DNA of 64,000 bases, from contig NZ_VIRF01000078.1 in assembly GCF_008107685.1 (NCBI RefSeq), positions 186,001-250,000 on the forward strand, given 5' to 3'. The stretch comes from Novosphingobium sp. BW1. Lineage in GTDB: Bacteria > Pseudomonadota > Alphaproteobacteria > Sphingomonadales > Sphingomonadaceae. Below, piece by piece: positions 18,364 through 27,309 of this stretch; the first letter of the stretch is position 1; each line of letters starts with the position of its first letter. Under the pieces are notes generated by a model. That model was not told where the DNA came from. It worked only from the letters and a program-made list of their open reading frames with translations, and searched no databases. A program made the translations under genes and the position numbers.

Positions 18364-19101
18364 TCAGTGTGCTTCGAGCCCCGCTTTTACAAAAAGTCCG
18401 GCAAAGCGGTCGGCGAGATCCGGATCGCCCTCACAGCGCAGGCCCTTCTCTGGCACGTTGCGCGCCGCGTCCGCAAAGAGCACCTCGTGAAGATCGCAGG
18501 CACTTCGCGCGGTGAAACGTAGATCCGGTGCGCGCAAGGCCGCGCCTCCGGGATGTATGGTCATCCCATCGGCCCGAACGCGCGCGGCAAAGCGCTGTTC
18601 GGCAATGTCGAAGGCGACCCACAAATCGAGCCCACCGATGCGACCGGGCAACAGCCAGGCCCGCAAGGCGAGCATCAAGGCCACCGGCGTAAGCGGAAGC
18701 GCATCGCTTTGCACGTCGCCGTTCTGGTGCACCCAGCGCACCAGCGAGCACAGCACGTCCTCAAGCCCCTGCCCCCATCGTGTGAGCCCATAGGCGCGCG
18801 CGGAGACCGGCGGTGCCAGCAGGCAGTGCACAACCACGCCGCTGGCTTCCAACGTCTCCAGCCGCTCGCTCAGGATCTTGGCCGAGAGGCCCGGTAAAGC
18901 GGCACGAATCTCGTTGAAACGTCGCGCGCCCAGCAGGAGTTCACGGGCGATCAGAAGCGACCAGCGCTCCCCCATGAGCTCAAGCGCCTGCGCCGCACCG
19001 CAACCGTCCTGGTACCAGCGCCGGGCCTTGTGGGCCGGAGCCTGTGCAAGTGCCCCACCCGACGTGCCTCCCTTTTGACGCGAGATTTCCTGAGTTCCCA
19101 T
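18364..19101 (-). CDS. HxlR-family transcriptional regulator with C-terminal SCP2-like domain
   Basis: The N-terminal winged helix (about residues 28-120) shows HxlR features: the short pre-helix cysteine (DGCGAAQALELMGERWSLLI), RRFNEIRAALPGLSAKILSERL and RAYGLTRWG. The remaining 120 residues resemble a sterol-carrier-like lipid-binding domain, which could bind the inducer. The start is ATG 19101 (245 aa). It is divergent from a glutathione S-transferase gene across a 206-bp space, so it probably senses an electrophile or phenolic compound and controls that gene. An imperfect palindrome at 19103-19117 overlaps its own start region. Confidence 0.85.
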   Translation of the reverse strand: MGTQEISRQKGGTSGGALAQAPAHKARRWYQDGCGAAQALELMGERWSLLIARELLLGARRFNEIRAALPGLSAKILSERLETLEASGVVVHCLLAPPVSARAYGLTRWGQGLEDVLCSLVRWVHQNGDVQSDALPLTPVALMLALRAWLLPGRIGGLDLWVAFDIAEQRFAARVRADGMTIHPGGAALRAPDLRFTARSACDLHEVLFADAARNVPEKGLRCEGDPDLADRFAGLFVKAGLEAH

Positions 19102-19307
19102 GGTTGCAATTGGTAACTCTCCACCAGACGCGCACAAAACAGGACTGTCTCCGAATCGGAGCGAAAAGGGCCGCCTTGCAACCGCGATTTCCCGGCAAGT
19201 CCACACCTTCGGTCCGACGCGAAGCGATTGACGGCAGAGGCGCCATGCCGCAGCTTCCCTGCAGCGAAGCTCGGCGCCCCAGGTCCGCCGGGCAAGGAGA
19301 ACGGCTC

Positions 19308-19940
19308 TTGGCTGACTACACGTTCTACACCAACCCCATGTCGCGCGGGCAGATCGCGCGCTGGGCCCTGCACGAAGTCGAAGCCGACTACGACCAGGAA
19401 CTGGTCGACTGGAGCGCCAAGAGCTCGGATTTCCTTGCGATGAACCCGATGGGCAAGGTGCCCACCCTTATCCATCACGCCAATGAAGGCCCGCGCGTGG
19501 TGAGCGAGGCCGCCGCCGTTTGCCTCTATCTTGCCGAGATGCACCCCGAGGCCGAACTCCTGCCCGACGACACGCAGATGGCGGACTACTACCGCTGGAC
19601 CTTTTTCTGCGCAGGCCCCGTCGACCAGGCCCTCACCGCCAAGGCGCTGGGCTTTGGCCCGTCCGATGCGCGGCAGGAAGGCCTCGTCAGCTTCGGCAAT
19701 TTCGAGCGATTGATCGCGACCCTCGACCATCTTCTGGCAGACCGCATGTGGGTGTGCGGTGAACGCTTCACCATGGCCGATGTCTATGTCGGGAGCTCGG
19801 TCGATTGGGGGCTCAACTTCGGCCTGCTGCCGCCCAACGAATCCTTCGTCGCCTATACCGAGCGTTGCCAGTCCCGCGGCGCCTACAAGGAGGCCAAGGC
19901 CATCGACGGCGCACTGATCGCCAAGTCCGACAAGGCTTGA
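19308..19940 (+). CDS. Glutathione S-transferase family protein
   Basis: Cytosolic GST fold of 210 residues: thioredoxin-like N-terminal half (YTFYTNPMSRGQIARWALHE, MNPMGKVPTLI, SEAAAVCLYLAE) and helical C-terminal half with the FTMADVY motif. The frame is open from 19044, but TTG 19308 sits 8 nt after AAGGAGA and gives the normal N-terminus, so it is the likely start. The glutathione-activating residue is probably in the TNPMS region. Substrate unknown; divergent HxlR regulator and a GFA-fold gene 31 nt downstream suggest detoxification. Confidence 0.9.
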   Translation: MADYTFYTNPMSRGQIARWALHEVEADYDQELVDWSAKSSDFLAMNPMGKVPTLIHHANEGPRVVSEAAAVCLYLAEMHPEAELLPDDTQMADYYRWTFFCAGPVDQALTAKALGFGPSDARQEGLVSFGNFERLIATLDHLLADRMWVCGERFTMADVYVGSSVDWGLNFGLLPPNESFVAYTERCQSRGAYKEAKAIDGALIAKSDKA

Positions 19941-19971
19941 GGGGCCAGCCCGTCACAGGAAAGGGAATGGA

Positions 19972-20454
19972 ATGCTGAGCGGAGAGGAAGGCGGCTGCGA
20001 CTGTGGCAAGGTGCGCTATCGGCTCGAGGCCGAACCCATCGTCACCAAGTGCTGCCACTGCCACGCCTGCCAACGCCAGACAGGTAGCGCCTTCGCCCTC
20101 AACCTCGTGATCGAGACTGCGAACATCAGCTTACTCGGCAAATCCCCCGAAGCGGTGGAAATGCCCACTCAAAGCGGTCATGGGCAGGCAAACTTCCGAT
20201 GCCCCCATTGCCGGGTTTCGCTGTGGTCAACCTTCCACCAGGCCGGCGACAGGGCGCGCTTCGTGCGGGCCGGCACTCTCGATAACACGCACGCCGTGGC
20301 CCCCGACCTGCATATCTTCACCAAGGCCAAGCAGGACTGGGTCATCATCCCGAAAGGCGCCGAAACTTTTGAGGCCTTCTATCGCGGCAAGGACGTCCCG
20401 CGCGTCTTCGGTGAGGCCAACACCGCGCGCTGGAAGGCCGTGCTGGAGCGCTGA
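19972..20454 (+). CDS. GFA family zinc protein
   Basis: Glutathione-dependent formaldehyde-activating (GFA/CENP-V) fold, 160 aa. Zinc-binding cysteines are visible in GCDCGKVRY, KCCHCHACQRQTGS and FRCPHC. Family members bind zinc and sometimes glutathione; enzymatic activity is often unproven. AGGAAAGGGAATGGA lies before the ATG. It probably shares a transcript with the GST gene. Confidence 0.9.
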   Translation: MLSGEEGGCDCGKVRYRLEAEPIVTKCCHCHACQRQTGSAFALNLVIETANISLLGKSPEAVEMPTQSGHGQANFRCPHCRVSLWSTFHQAGDRARFVRAGTLDNTHAVAPDLHIFTKAKQDWVIIPKGAETFEAFYRGKDVPRVFGEANTARWKAVLER

Positions 20455-20508
20455 AGGCGGGTCCGCAGGACTGGCCCCACAGACGAAAAGGAAAGGAAGT
20501 ACGCCTTC

Positions 20509-20620
20509 AAGGGGCCATCGCCCCTTGCCCCGGCAATGGGCGACCTCACCATTCTCAGCCAGCGCGGCGCATGAGGGGTGAGCCAGACAGTTTTGGGAGC
20601 CCGAGGGCAATGGCCCTCGG
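20509..20620. repeat. Two consecutive GC-rich hairpins between converging genes
   Basis: AAGGGGC (20509-20515) pairs with GCCCCTT (20520-20526), and CCGAGGG (20601-20607) pairs with CCCTCGG (20614-20620). The loops CATC and CAATGGC are similar. No T-run follows on either strand. The pair may end transcription from the GFA and J-domain genes, or be a REP-like intergenic element. Confidence 0.45.
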
Positions 20621-20652
20621 AATCTTCCCTTCAACCTCTTCTGAACTTCGCT

Positions 20653-21294
20653 TCAGGCGAAAGCCGCCGCCTTCTTGAGCAGGTTGTACGCCTCGACCAC
20701 CTTTTGCAGTTTTTCGGCGTGGCCGTGATCGCCGCCGTTCTGGTCCGGGTGATACTGGCGCAGGAGCCGGGTGTAGCGCATGCGCATCGTCTTGCGGTCG
20801 ACATCGAGTTCGAGGCCGAGCACGTTCAAAGCGCCGCGTTCGGCGGGTGTGAAGCGGGCGTTGGCACGCATCTCGTCCTGGACTTCGCTGCGGCGGCGCT
20901 TGACGTGCTGGCGTGCGCGGGCCTGGATTGCCTCCAGAGGATCGGAGAAATGCGACCAATGCGGCGCGCCGTCGACCGTTTCGTCGGGCCGGAAAGCACG
21001 CGCGGTGTGCTCCCAGCCATGTAGCGGGGACTGCGCGCGGAAGACTTCCTCTGCCTCCATGCCCTCGAAATAGTCGTAACCGGCGTTGAACTCCCGCACA
21101 TGCTCCAGGCAGAACCACCGGTAGTCGCCCGGCCCGTCGAAACTGGGCGAGCGCGACCCCGGCGCACGAAATTCGCCCGCCTCCTCACATCCCGGCCAGC
21201 TGCATTCGCGCCCATCGGAATCGTATCTTCCATGAAATCTATGCTGTCTCACCCGCTTCAAGATGGGCGAAACAGTCGCTAAATGAAACCCCAT
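20653..21294 (-). CDS. J-domain protein (DnaJ-like, C-terminal J domain)
   Basis: Co-chaperone-like protein of about 213 residues. The N-terminal part contains FHGRYDSDGRECSWPGCEEAG, a short Cys-containing region, and RWFCLEHVREFNAGYDYFEGM; the J domain is C-terminal (VLGLELDVDRKTMRMRYTRL, YHPDQNGGDHGHAEKLQKV) with an intact HPD. This architecture is common in alphaproteobacteria beside bolA and cobS. The ATG at 21294 overlaps the bolA ATG head to head; TTG or GTG codons about 12-16 codons in (just before RQHRFHGRY) may be the true start. Confidence 0.85.
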   Translation of the reverse strand: MGFHLATVSPILKRVRQHRFHGRYDSDGRECSWPGCEEAGEFRAPGSRSPSFDGPGDYRWFCLEHVREFNAGYDYFEGMEAEEVFRAQSPLHGWEHTARAFRPDETVDGAPHWSHFSDPLEAIQARARQHVKRRRSEVQDEMRANARFTPAERGALNVLGLELDVDRKTMRMRYTRLLRQYHPDQNGGDHGHAEKLQKVVEAYNLLKKAAAFA

Positions 21295-21565
21295 GACCGG
21301 ACCTATCGCCCAGGAAATCGCCCAGCGCCTGACCGCTGCCCTTGCCCCCACCCAGCTCGAGATCGTGAACGACTCGGCCCACCACGCGGGCCACATGGGC
21401 GATGACGGCACCGGCGAATCGCACTTCACGATACATATCGAAAGTGCGCAATTCACAGGTGTTTCACGCCTCCAGCGCCAGCGCATGGTGAACACCGCGC
21501 TGGGCGACATTCCCGGCGAGCGGGTCCATGCCCTCGCTATCAAGGCGCGTGCCCCCGGCGAGTGA
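21293..21565 (+). CDS. bolA: BolA family protein
   Basis: BolA-fold protein of 90 residues that partners with monothiol glutaredoxin in iron-sulfur handling and stress morphology. Conserved features are LEIVNDSAHHAGH, SHFTIHIESAQFTGVSRLQR and QRMVNTALGD, with the BolA histidines. It is divergent from the J-domain gene with effectively no intergenic space. Confidence 0.93.
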   Translation: MTGPIAQEIAQRLTAALAPTQLEIVNDSAHHAGHMGDDGTGESHFTIHIESAQFTGVSRLQRQRMVNTALGDIPGERVHALAIKARAPGE

Positions 21566-21672
21566 TCGTGGCCTGCGAATTTGCCTCGCGATTCTGGCGA
21601 TGACAGCCATCGCCAAAATCGCGGGCTTCTGCAGGTTGCCCTTTGGCCTGCGTGCGCCTAAATGCGCGCACC

Positions 21673-22329
21673 ATGCCGATACCTTTGACCTTTGCCGTGC
21701 CCAAGGGGCGTATTCTCGATGAAGCTCTGCCACTGATGGCGCGCGCACGCGTTGTTCCCGACGCCGAGTTTCATGACAAGAAGTCGCGCGCGCTTTCCTT
21801 TGCGTGCGAGAACAGCGACATGCGCCTCATCCGCGTGCGCGCGTTCGACGTCGCGACATTCGTCGCGCATGGCGCGGCGCAGGTCGGCATCGTCGGATCG
21901 GACGTGGTCGAGGAGTTCAATTACCCCGATCTCTACGCGCCGGTCGATCTCGATATCGGGCACTGCCACCTCTCGGTTGCCGAGATCAAGGGTGAGCAGA
22001 CCGACACGCTGCCCTCGCACCTGCGCGTTGCCAGCAAGTACCCCAACCTCACCCGCCGCCACTTCGAGCAGCTGGGCGTGCAGGCCGAGGTGGTGAAACT
22101 GAACGGCGCGATGGAGCTGGCTCCCACGCTTGGCCTGTCCAGCCGTATCGTCGATCTGGTCTCCACCGGGCGTACGCTCAAGGAAAACGGCCTTATCGAG
22201 ACGAGCAAGATCCTCGACATCTCTGCGCGCCTCATCGTCAACCGCGCCGCGCTCAAGACCGACGAGCGCGTAGCGGCCCTCATCGATGCCTTCCGCGCCG
22301 CGGTCGCGCGCGAGAAGGAAGCTGCCTGA
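21673..22329 (+). CDS. hisG: ATP phosphoribosyltransferase, short form
   Basis: First step of histidine synthesis: ATP plus PRPP to phosphoribosyl-ATP. The protein is 218 residues, the HisG-S form that lacks the C-terminal regulatory domain and needs HisZ, which is not in this window. Motifs include [29 protein letters not shown] and [15 protein letters not shown] start at ATG 21673 rather than ATG 21643, whose first ten codons look non-homologous. The stop overlaps hisD by 1 nt. Confidence 0.96.
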   Translation: MPIPLTFAVPKGRILDEALPLMARARVVPDAEFHDKKSRALSFACENSDMRLIRVRAFDVATFVAHGAAQVGIVGSDVVEEFNYPDLYAPVDLDIGHCHLSVAEIKGEQTDTLPSHLRVASKYPNLTRRHFEQLGVQAEVVKLNGAMELAPTLGLSSRIVDLVSTGRTLKENGLIETSKILDISARLIVNRAALKTDERVAALIDAFRAAVAREKEAA

Positions 22330-23618
22330 TGCAGCGCCTTTCCACCCGCGATCCCGGTTTCGAGGACGCGTTTGCGCACGTCGTCGATGACCGCCGCGAA
22401 AGCGCGCTCGACGTCGCCGCGGACGTTGCTGCGATCCTCAAGGATGTGCGCATGCGCGGCGATGCCGCCTTGGCCGAGCTGACCGCGAAGTTCGACGGCC
22501 ACGATCTCGACACCACCGGCTGGCAGGTCTCGGCGCAGGAATGCAAAGCCGCCTTTGACGCACTCGATACCGACCTTCGCACAGCACTCGAACTTGCCGC
22601 AACGCGCATCCGTGCCTACCACGAGGCCCAACTGCCCGAAAACCGCGACTACACCGATGCGGCGGGCGTGCGCCTGGGCGCGGTCTGGCGCGGGGTCGAT
22701 GCCGCCGGGCTTTACGTGCCAGGTGGCCGGGCAGCCTACCCCTCCTCGATGCTGATGAACGCCATTCCCGCCAAGGTCGCGGGTGTGGAGCGCCTTGTCG
22801 TCGTCACTCCCACCCCCAGAGGCGAAGTCAATGCGCTGGTGCTCGCTGCCGCGCACCTTGCCGGTGTCGACGAAGTCTGGCGTGTGGGCGGAGCCCATGC
22901 CGTGGGCGCGCTTGCCTACGGCACCGAGCGGATTGCGCCGGTCGACGTCATCACCGGCCCCGGCAACGCGTGGGTCGCCGAAGCCAAGCGCCAGCTTTAC
23001 GGCGTTGTCGGCATCGACATGGTTGCAGGGCCCAGCGAGATCCTCGTGATCGCGGATGGCAAGAACGATCCGGTCCACACCGCCGCCGACCTTCTCAGCC
23101 AGGCCGAGCACGACCCGACCTCGCAGTCGATCCTCATCACCGACGATGCCGGCTTTGCCGACGCGGTGACCGCCGCGGTCGAGAGCGAACTCACGCAGCT
23201 TTCCACCCAAGAGACTGCGCGCACCTCGTGGAGCGACAACGGGGTCATCGTCGTGGTCGAAAACTTCGACGAGGTGCCGGCGCTCGCCAATCGTCTCGCC
23301 GCCGAGCATGTCGAGATCGCCACCGACGATCCCGAAGCGATCTTCGCCAGGATCCGCCACGCCGGTTCGGTGTTCCTCGGGCGCTTGACCCCCGAAGCGG
23401 TCGGTGACTACGTCGCTGGCCCCAACCACGTTCTTCCCACCGGGCGCCGCGCGCGCTTCTCCTCGGGGCTTTCCGTGCTGGACTTCATGAAGCGCACCAG
23501 CTTCATCCAGCTGGACAAAGCCGCCCTTGGCGCCGTCGGCCCCGCCGCCGTGGCGCTAGCCAAGGCCGAGGGTCTTCCCGCGCACGCCCGCTCCGTTTCC
23601 GTAAGGCTTGAAAAGTAA
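22329..23618 (+). CDS. hisD: Histidinol dehydrogenase
   Basis: Catalyses the last two oxidations, histidinol to histidine, with NAD and zinc. The 429-residue protein shows AGLYVPGGRAAYPSSMLMNA, VITGPGNAWVAEAKR, AGPSEILVIAD, SQAEHDPTSQSILIT, and PTGRRARFSSGLSVLDFMKR. Stop and start overlap both neighbours (hisG and nusB) by single bases, so hisG-hisD-nusB is one translationally coupled operon. Confidence 0.97.
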   Translation: MQRLSTRDPGFEDAFAHVVDDRRESALDVAADVAAILKDVRMRGDAALAELTAKFDGHDLDTTGWQVSAQECKAAFDALDTDLRTALELAATRIRAYHEAQLPENRDYTDAAGVRLGAVWRGVDAAGLYVPGGRAAYPSSMLMNAIPAKVAGVERLVVVTPTPRGEVNALVLAAAHLAGVDEVWRVGGAHAVGALAYGTERIAPVDVITGPGNAWVAEAKRQLYGVVGIDMVAGPSEILVIADGKNDPVHTAADLLSQAEHDPTSQSILITDDAGFADAVTAAVESELTQLSTQETARTSWSDNGVIVVVENFDEVPALANRLAAEHVEIATDDPEAIFARIRHAGSVFLGRLTPEAVGDYVAGPNHVLPTGRRARFSSGLSVLDFMKRTSFIQLDKAALGAVGPAAVALAKAEGLPAHARSVSVRLEK

Positions 23619-24061
23619 TGTCCGGTTCCAAGAAATCGCGGGCTGCCGCCCGTCTCGCCGCCGTCCAGGCGCTCTACCAGTTCGACATGGAAGGCACGCC
23701 CCAGGCCAGCCTCCTCGACGAATTCCGCCGCCATCGCCTCGGCATGGAAATCGACGACGAGAAATTTGCCGACGCGGACATCCCCTTCTTCGACGACGTG
23801 GTGAAGGGTGTAATCGCGCGTCGCGACGAGATTGACGAAGCGCTCTCGGCAAAGCTCGCCGAAGGCTGGGCCCTGTCACGCCTCGACAAGACCATGCTGC
23901 AGATCCTGCGCGCCGGTGCCTACGAACTGATGGCCCGCGCCGACGTGCCGACCGGCGCGGTCATCACCGAGTACGTCGATGTCGCCCACGCCTTCTTCGA
24001 CGAGCGCGAAGCCAAATTCGTGAACGGCGTCCTCGACGCGGTCGCGAAGTCAGTCCGCTAA
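23618..24061 (+). CDS. nusB: Transcription antitermination factor NusB
   Basis: NusB binds boxA RNA with NusE and aids rRNA transcription. The 147-residue helical protein has RAAARLAAVQALYQFDM at the N-terminus and RAGAYELMARADVPTGAVI, EYVDVAHAFFDEREAKFVNG near the end, all typical. It is coupled to hisD and followed by thiL, a common nusB-thiL arrangement. Confidence 0.96.
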   Translation: MSGSKKSRAAARLAAVQALYQFDMEGTPQASLLDEFRRHRLGMEIDDEKFADADIPFFDDVVKGVIARRDEIDEALSAKLAEGWALSRLDKTMLQILRAGAYELMARADVPTGAVITEYVDVAHAFFDEREAKFVNGVLDAVAKSVR

Positions 24062-24114
24062 GCCCGCGACCCGGATTGACCGGAGCACAGCGTTCCGGTT
24101 TACCCTCTCATTCC

Positions 24115-25074
24115 ATGAGCTCCGAAACCGCCTTCATCTCGGCGCTGCGCAACCTTGCCTCCAGCACCGCTGCGCGCGGGCTGATGGACGATGCCGCCGT
24201 TCTGACAGTGGGCGGTGCAAATCTGGTGCTGACCATGGACACCGTGGTCGAGAGTGTCCATTTCCTCCCTGACGATCCGGCACAGGACGTCGCCTGGAAG
24301 CTGGTGGCGGTCAACGCATCGGACCTTTCGGCCAAGGGAGCTTCCCCGCTCGGCTGCCTCTATTCCCACGCGCTGGGTGAGGACGCGTGGGACACCGCCT
24401 TTCTGGAGGGTCTGGCCGAGGCCTGCCGCCATTTTGCGCTACCGCTGCTGGGCGGCGATACCGTTCGCATGCCCGAGGGCGCACCGCGCAGCTTCTCGCT
24501 GACCGCACTCGGCCAAGGCCCCGAAGGCACCCCACCACCCGCCCGCACGATGGCCCGCCCCGGCGATATCGTGTGGGTCAGCGGGACTATCGGCGATTCC
24601 GGGCTCGGCCTCGACATCCTGCTGGGAACACAAATGGCAAGCGGGCCGGGGGCGCAATGGCTGAAGGCGCGCTACCGCCGCCCCATGCCCCTCACCCCGC
24701 TGGGCCCAGCGCTTGCGCCCTACGTGCATGCGATGATGGATGTCTCGGACGGCCTCCTCGTCGACCTTTCCCGCCTGGCGACTGCAAGCAATGTGGGTGC
24801 TCGGATCGATCTGGACGCCATGCCGCTGTCTTCGCCCTACGCAGCGGTTGCCGGAACCTCGCGCGAGGCCCGTCTGAAAGCAGCCTGTGCGGGCGATGAC
24901 TACGTCCTGCTCTTCACCGCCCCGGCGCAAAACACATCCGACATCGAAGCGATCGCTAAGGCCACGGGCGGCGCGGTGCGCGCGCTCGGCACGATTGGCC
25001 ACCACGCGGGTCTACGCCTGACCTGTGAGGGCACGGATATCCCCCTCCCGGCCCACCTTGGCTATGAGCACTGA
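24115..25074 (+). CDS. thiL: Thiamine-monophosphate kinase
   Basis: Phosphorylates thiamine phosphate to the active cofactor TPP. PurM-like ATP-binding fold, 319 residues: DDAAVL, LTMDTVVESVHFL, NASDLSAKGASPLG, GGDT, MMDVSDGLLVDLSRL and AGDDYVLLFT are present. ATG 24115 is preferred over 24076. thiE, which makes its substrate, lies in this window at 46.5 kb. No TPP riboswitch is visible ahead of either. Confidence 0.95.
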   Translation: MSSETAFISALRNLASSTAARGLMDDAAVLTVGGANLVLTMDTVVESVHFLPDDPAQDVAWKLVAVNASDLSAKGASPLGCLYSHALGEDAWDTAFLEGLAEACRHFALPLLGGDTVRMPEGAPRSFSLTALGQGPEGTPPPARTMARPGDIVWVSGTIGDSGLGLDILLGTQMASGPGAQWLKARYRRPMPLTPLGPALAPYVHAMMDVSDGLLVDLSRLATASNVGARIDLDAMPLSSPYAAVAGTSREARLKAACAGDDYVLLFTAPAQNTSDIEAIAKATGGAVRALGTIGHHAGLRLTCEGTDIPLPAHLGYEH

Positions 25075-25190
25075 CGCCCCTCCCTGACAAGCAACTTGCC
25101 AGTTCCCCGGCACAGGCGTAGCTCTGAAAGCACCTGAGCGGGAAAAACCCGCCGCGAGAACGATAATAACAGTGGGAAGGGGACAATCGC

Positions 25191-27293
25191 GTGAATGCAC
25201 TCACGATTGCAATCGCCCTGGGTGGTATGGCGCTGATTTACGGCATCGTCACCAGCCGGTTCGTGCTCGGCGCCGATGCGGGCAACGCCCGCATGCAGGA
25301 AATCGCTGCCGCCATCCAGGAGGGCGCGCAGGCCTACCTCAAACGTCAGTACACCACAATTGCCATCGTCGGCGTGGTCGTTGCCGTGATCCTCTTCCTG
25401 ACACTGGGCGCAATCTCGGCAACGGGGTTCGTGATCGGTGCGGTACTTTCCGGGACAGCGGGCTTCATCGGCATGACCATTTCGGTGCGCGCTAACGTGC
25501 GCACCGCCTCGGCCGCACAGGATGGTTTGCAGGACGGCCTCACCCTCGCCTTTCGGGCAGGAGCAATCACCGGACTCCTGGTAGCGGGCCTTGCCCTTCT
25601 CGCAATTGCCGTCTTTTCCTGGTATCTGACCGGGCCTGCTGGCCATGCCTGGAGCGGCGAGGACCGCAGCGTTGTCAACGGCCTGACCGGCCTGGCCTTC
25701 GGGGCCTCGCTCATCTCGATCTTCGCGCGGCTGGGTGGAGGGATCTTCACCAAGGCGGCGGACGTGGGCGCAGACCTTGTCGGCAAAGTCGAGGCAGGCA
25801 TTCCCGAGGATGACCCGCGCAACCCTGCCGTCATCGCCGACAACGTGGGCGACAACGTGGGCGACTGCGCTGGTATGGCGGCCGACCTGTTCGAAACCTA
25901 CGTCGTAACCGTCGGGGCGACGATGATCCTCACCGCTCTGCTTCTGGGCGATATCGGCCCACAGCTCTCCGCGCTGATGGCGCTTCCGCTGCTTATCGGT
26001 GGGGCCTGCATCGTTACGTCCATCGTGGGCACCTTCTTCGTCAAGCTGGGCCGAAAGGGCAATATCATGGGCGCCATGTACAAGGGTTTCCTGGTCTCGG
26101 CCCTGCTCTCGGTCCCGGCGATCTGGCTCGCCATATCCTATGCCCTTGGCGGCATGGCGAGCGAGTTCCAGGTCGGCGAGCGCGAAGTCCATGGCTTTGA
26201 CCTGTTCCACAGTGCGATGGTCGGCCTTGCCATCACAGGGCTCATCATCTGGATCACGGAGTACTACACGGGTACAGCCTTTCGCCCCGTCAAGTCCATC
26301 GCCAAGGCCTCCGTCACAGGGCACGGCACCAATGTCATCCAGGGCCTTGCCATCAGCCTTGAAGCGACCGCCCTTCCCACCTTGCTGATTGTCGCCGGGA
26401 TCATCCTCGCCCACCAGATCGCAGGGCTGCTGGGCATCGCCTATGCCGCGACCGCCATGCTGGCGCTGGCGGGTATGGTGGTGGCGCTCGACGCCTATGG
26501 CCCCGTCACCGACAACGCAGGCGGCATTGCCGAGATGGCGGGACTTGATGACAGCGTGCGCGCCAAGACCGACGCGCTCGATGCGGTGGGCAACACGACC
26601 AAGGCCGTCACCAAGGGCTATGCCATCGGTTCGGCAGGCCTTGCCGCGCTGGTGCTCTTTTCTGCCTACACCACGGACCTGCGTGAGTTCTTTCCCGAGC
26701 TCACCGTCGATTTCAGCCTTGAGAACCCCTACGTCATCGTCGGGCTGCTGCTCGGCGCCCTCCTGCCCTATCTCTTTGGTGCAATGGGCATGACCGCCGT
26801 GGGCCGTGCGGCGGGCGATGTCGTGCGCGACGTGCGCGAGCAGTTCAAGGCGAACCCGGGTATCATGACCCACCAGACGCGGCCCGACTATGCACGTACG
26901 GTCGACCTCGTCACCAAGGCCGCCATCAAGGAGATGATCGTCCCCTCACTGCTGCCGGTGCTGGCGCCCATCGTGGTCTATTTCGCGATTACGCTGGTGG
27001 CAGGTAGGGAGAACGGTTTTGCCGCGCTCGGCGCGCTGCTTCTGGGTGTGATTGTGAGCGGCCTGTTCGTCGCACTGTCGATGACCTCGGGCGGCGGCGC
27101 CTGGGACAACGCAAAGAAATACATCGAGGACGGGAATTTCGGCGGCAAGGGATCCGAAGCCCACAAGGCCGCCGTTACCGGCGACACCGTGGGCGATCCC
27201 TACAAGGACACCGCAGGGCCGGCCGTAAACCCGATGATCAAGATCACCAACATCGTCGCGCTCCTGCTCCTCGCCGCGCTCGCGGCAGGCTAG
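25191..27293 (+). CDS. hppA: H+-translocating pyrophosphatase, K+-independent type
   Basis: Membrane pump coupling pyrophosphate hydrolysis to proton export. A 700-residue, roughly 16-helix protein with the catalytic loop [20 protein letters not shown] and the following [20 protein letters not shown], and a second site [18 protein letters not shown] and [18 protein letters not shown]. The determinant [10 protein letters not shown] has Lys where K+-dependent enzymes have Ala, so it should be potassium-independent and proton-pumping. It starts at GTG 25191 behind GAAGGGGAC. A GCGGG-A5-CCCGC hairpin (25138-25152) lies in its leader. Confidence 0.96.
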   Translation: MNALTIAIALGGMALIYGIVTSRFVLGADAGNARMQEIAAAIQEGAQAYLKRQYTTIAIVGVVVAVILFLTLGAISATGFVIGAVLSGTAGFIGMTISVRANVRTASAAQDGLQDGLTLAFRAGAITGLLVAGLALLAIAVFSWYLTGPAGHAWSGEDRSVVNGLTGLAFGASLISIFARLGGGIFTKAADVGADLVGKVEAGIPEDDPRNPAVIADNVGDNVGDCAGMAADLFETYVVTVGATMILTALLLGDIGPQLSALMALPLLIGGACIVTSIVGTFFVKLGRKGNIMGAMYKGFLVSALLSVPAIWLAISYALGGMASEFQVGEREVHGFDLFHSAMVGLAITGLIIWITEYYTGTAFRPVKSIAKASVTGHGTNVIQGLAISLEATALPTLLIVAGIILAHQIAGLLGIAYAATAMLALAGMVVALDAYGPVTDNAGGIAEMAGLDDSVRAKTDALDAVGNTTKAVTKGYAIGSAGLAALVLFSAYTTDLREFFPELTVDFSLENPYVIVGLLLGALLPYLFGAMGMTAVGRAAGDVVRDVREQFKANPGIMTHQTRPDYARTVDLVTKAAIKEMIVPSLLPVLAPIVVYFAITLVAGRENGFAALGALLLGVIVSGLFVALSMTSGGGAWDNAKKYIEDGNFGGKGSEAHKAAVTGDTVGDPYKDTAGPAVNPMIKITNIVALLLLAALAAG

Positions 27294-27309
27294 GTGCGCG
27301 CCGCTTCGA

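Noticed and set aside
25138..25152. GCGGG-A5-CCCGC hairpin as a riboswitch or terminator before hppA
   Set aside because: Only five base pairs, no T-run and no larger conserved structure visible.
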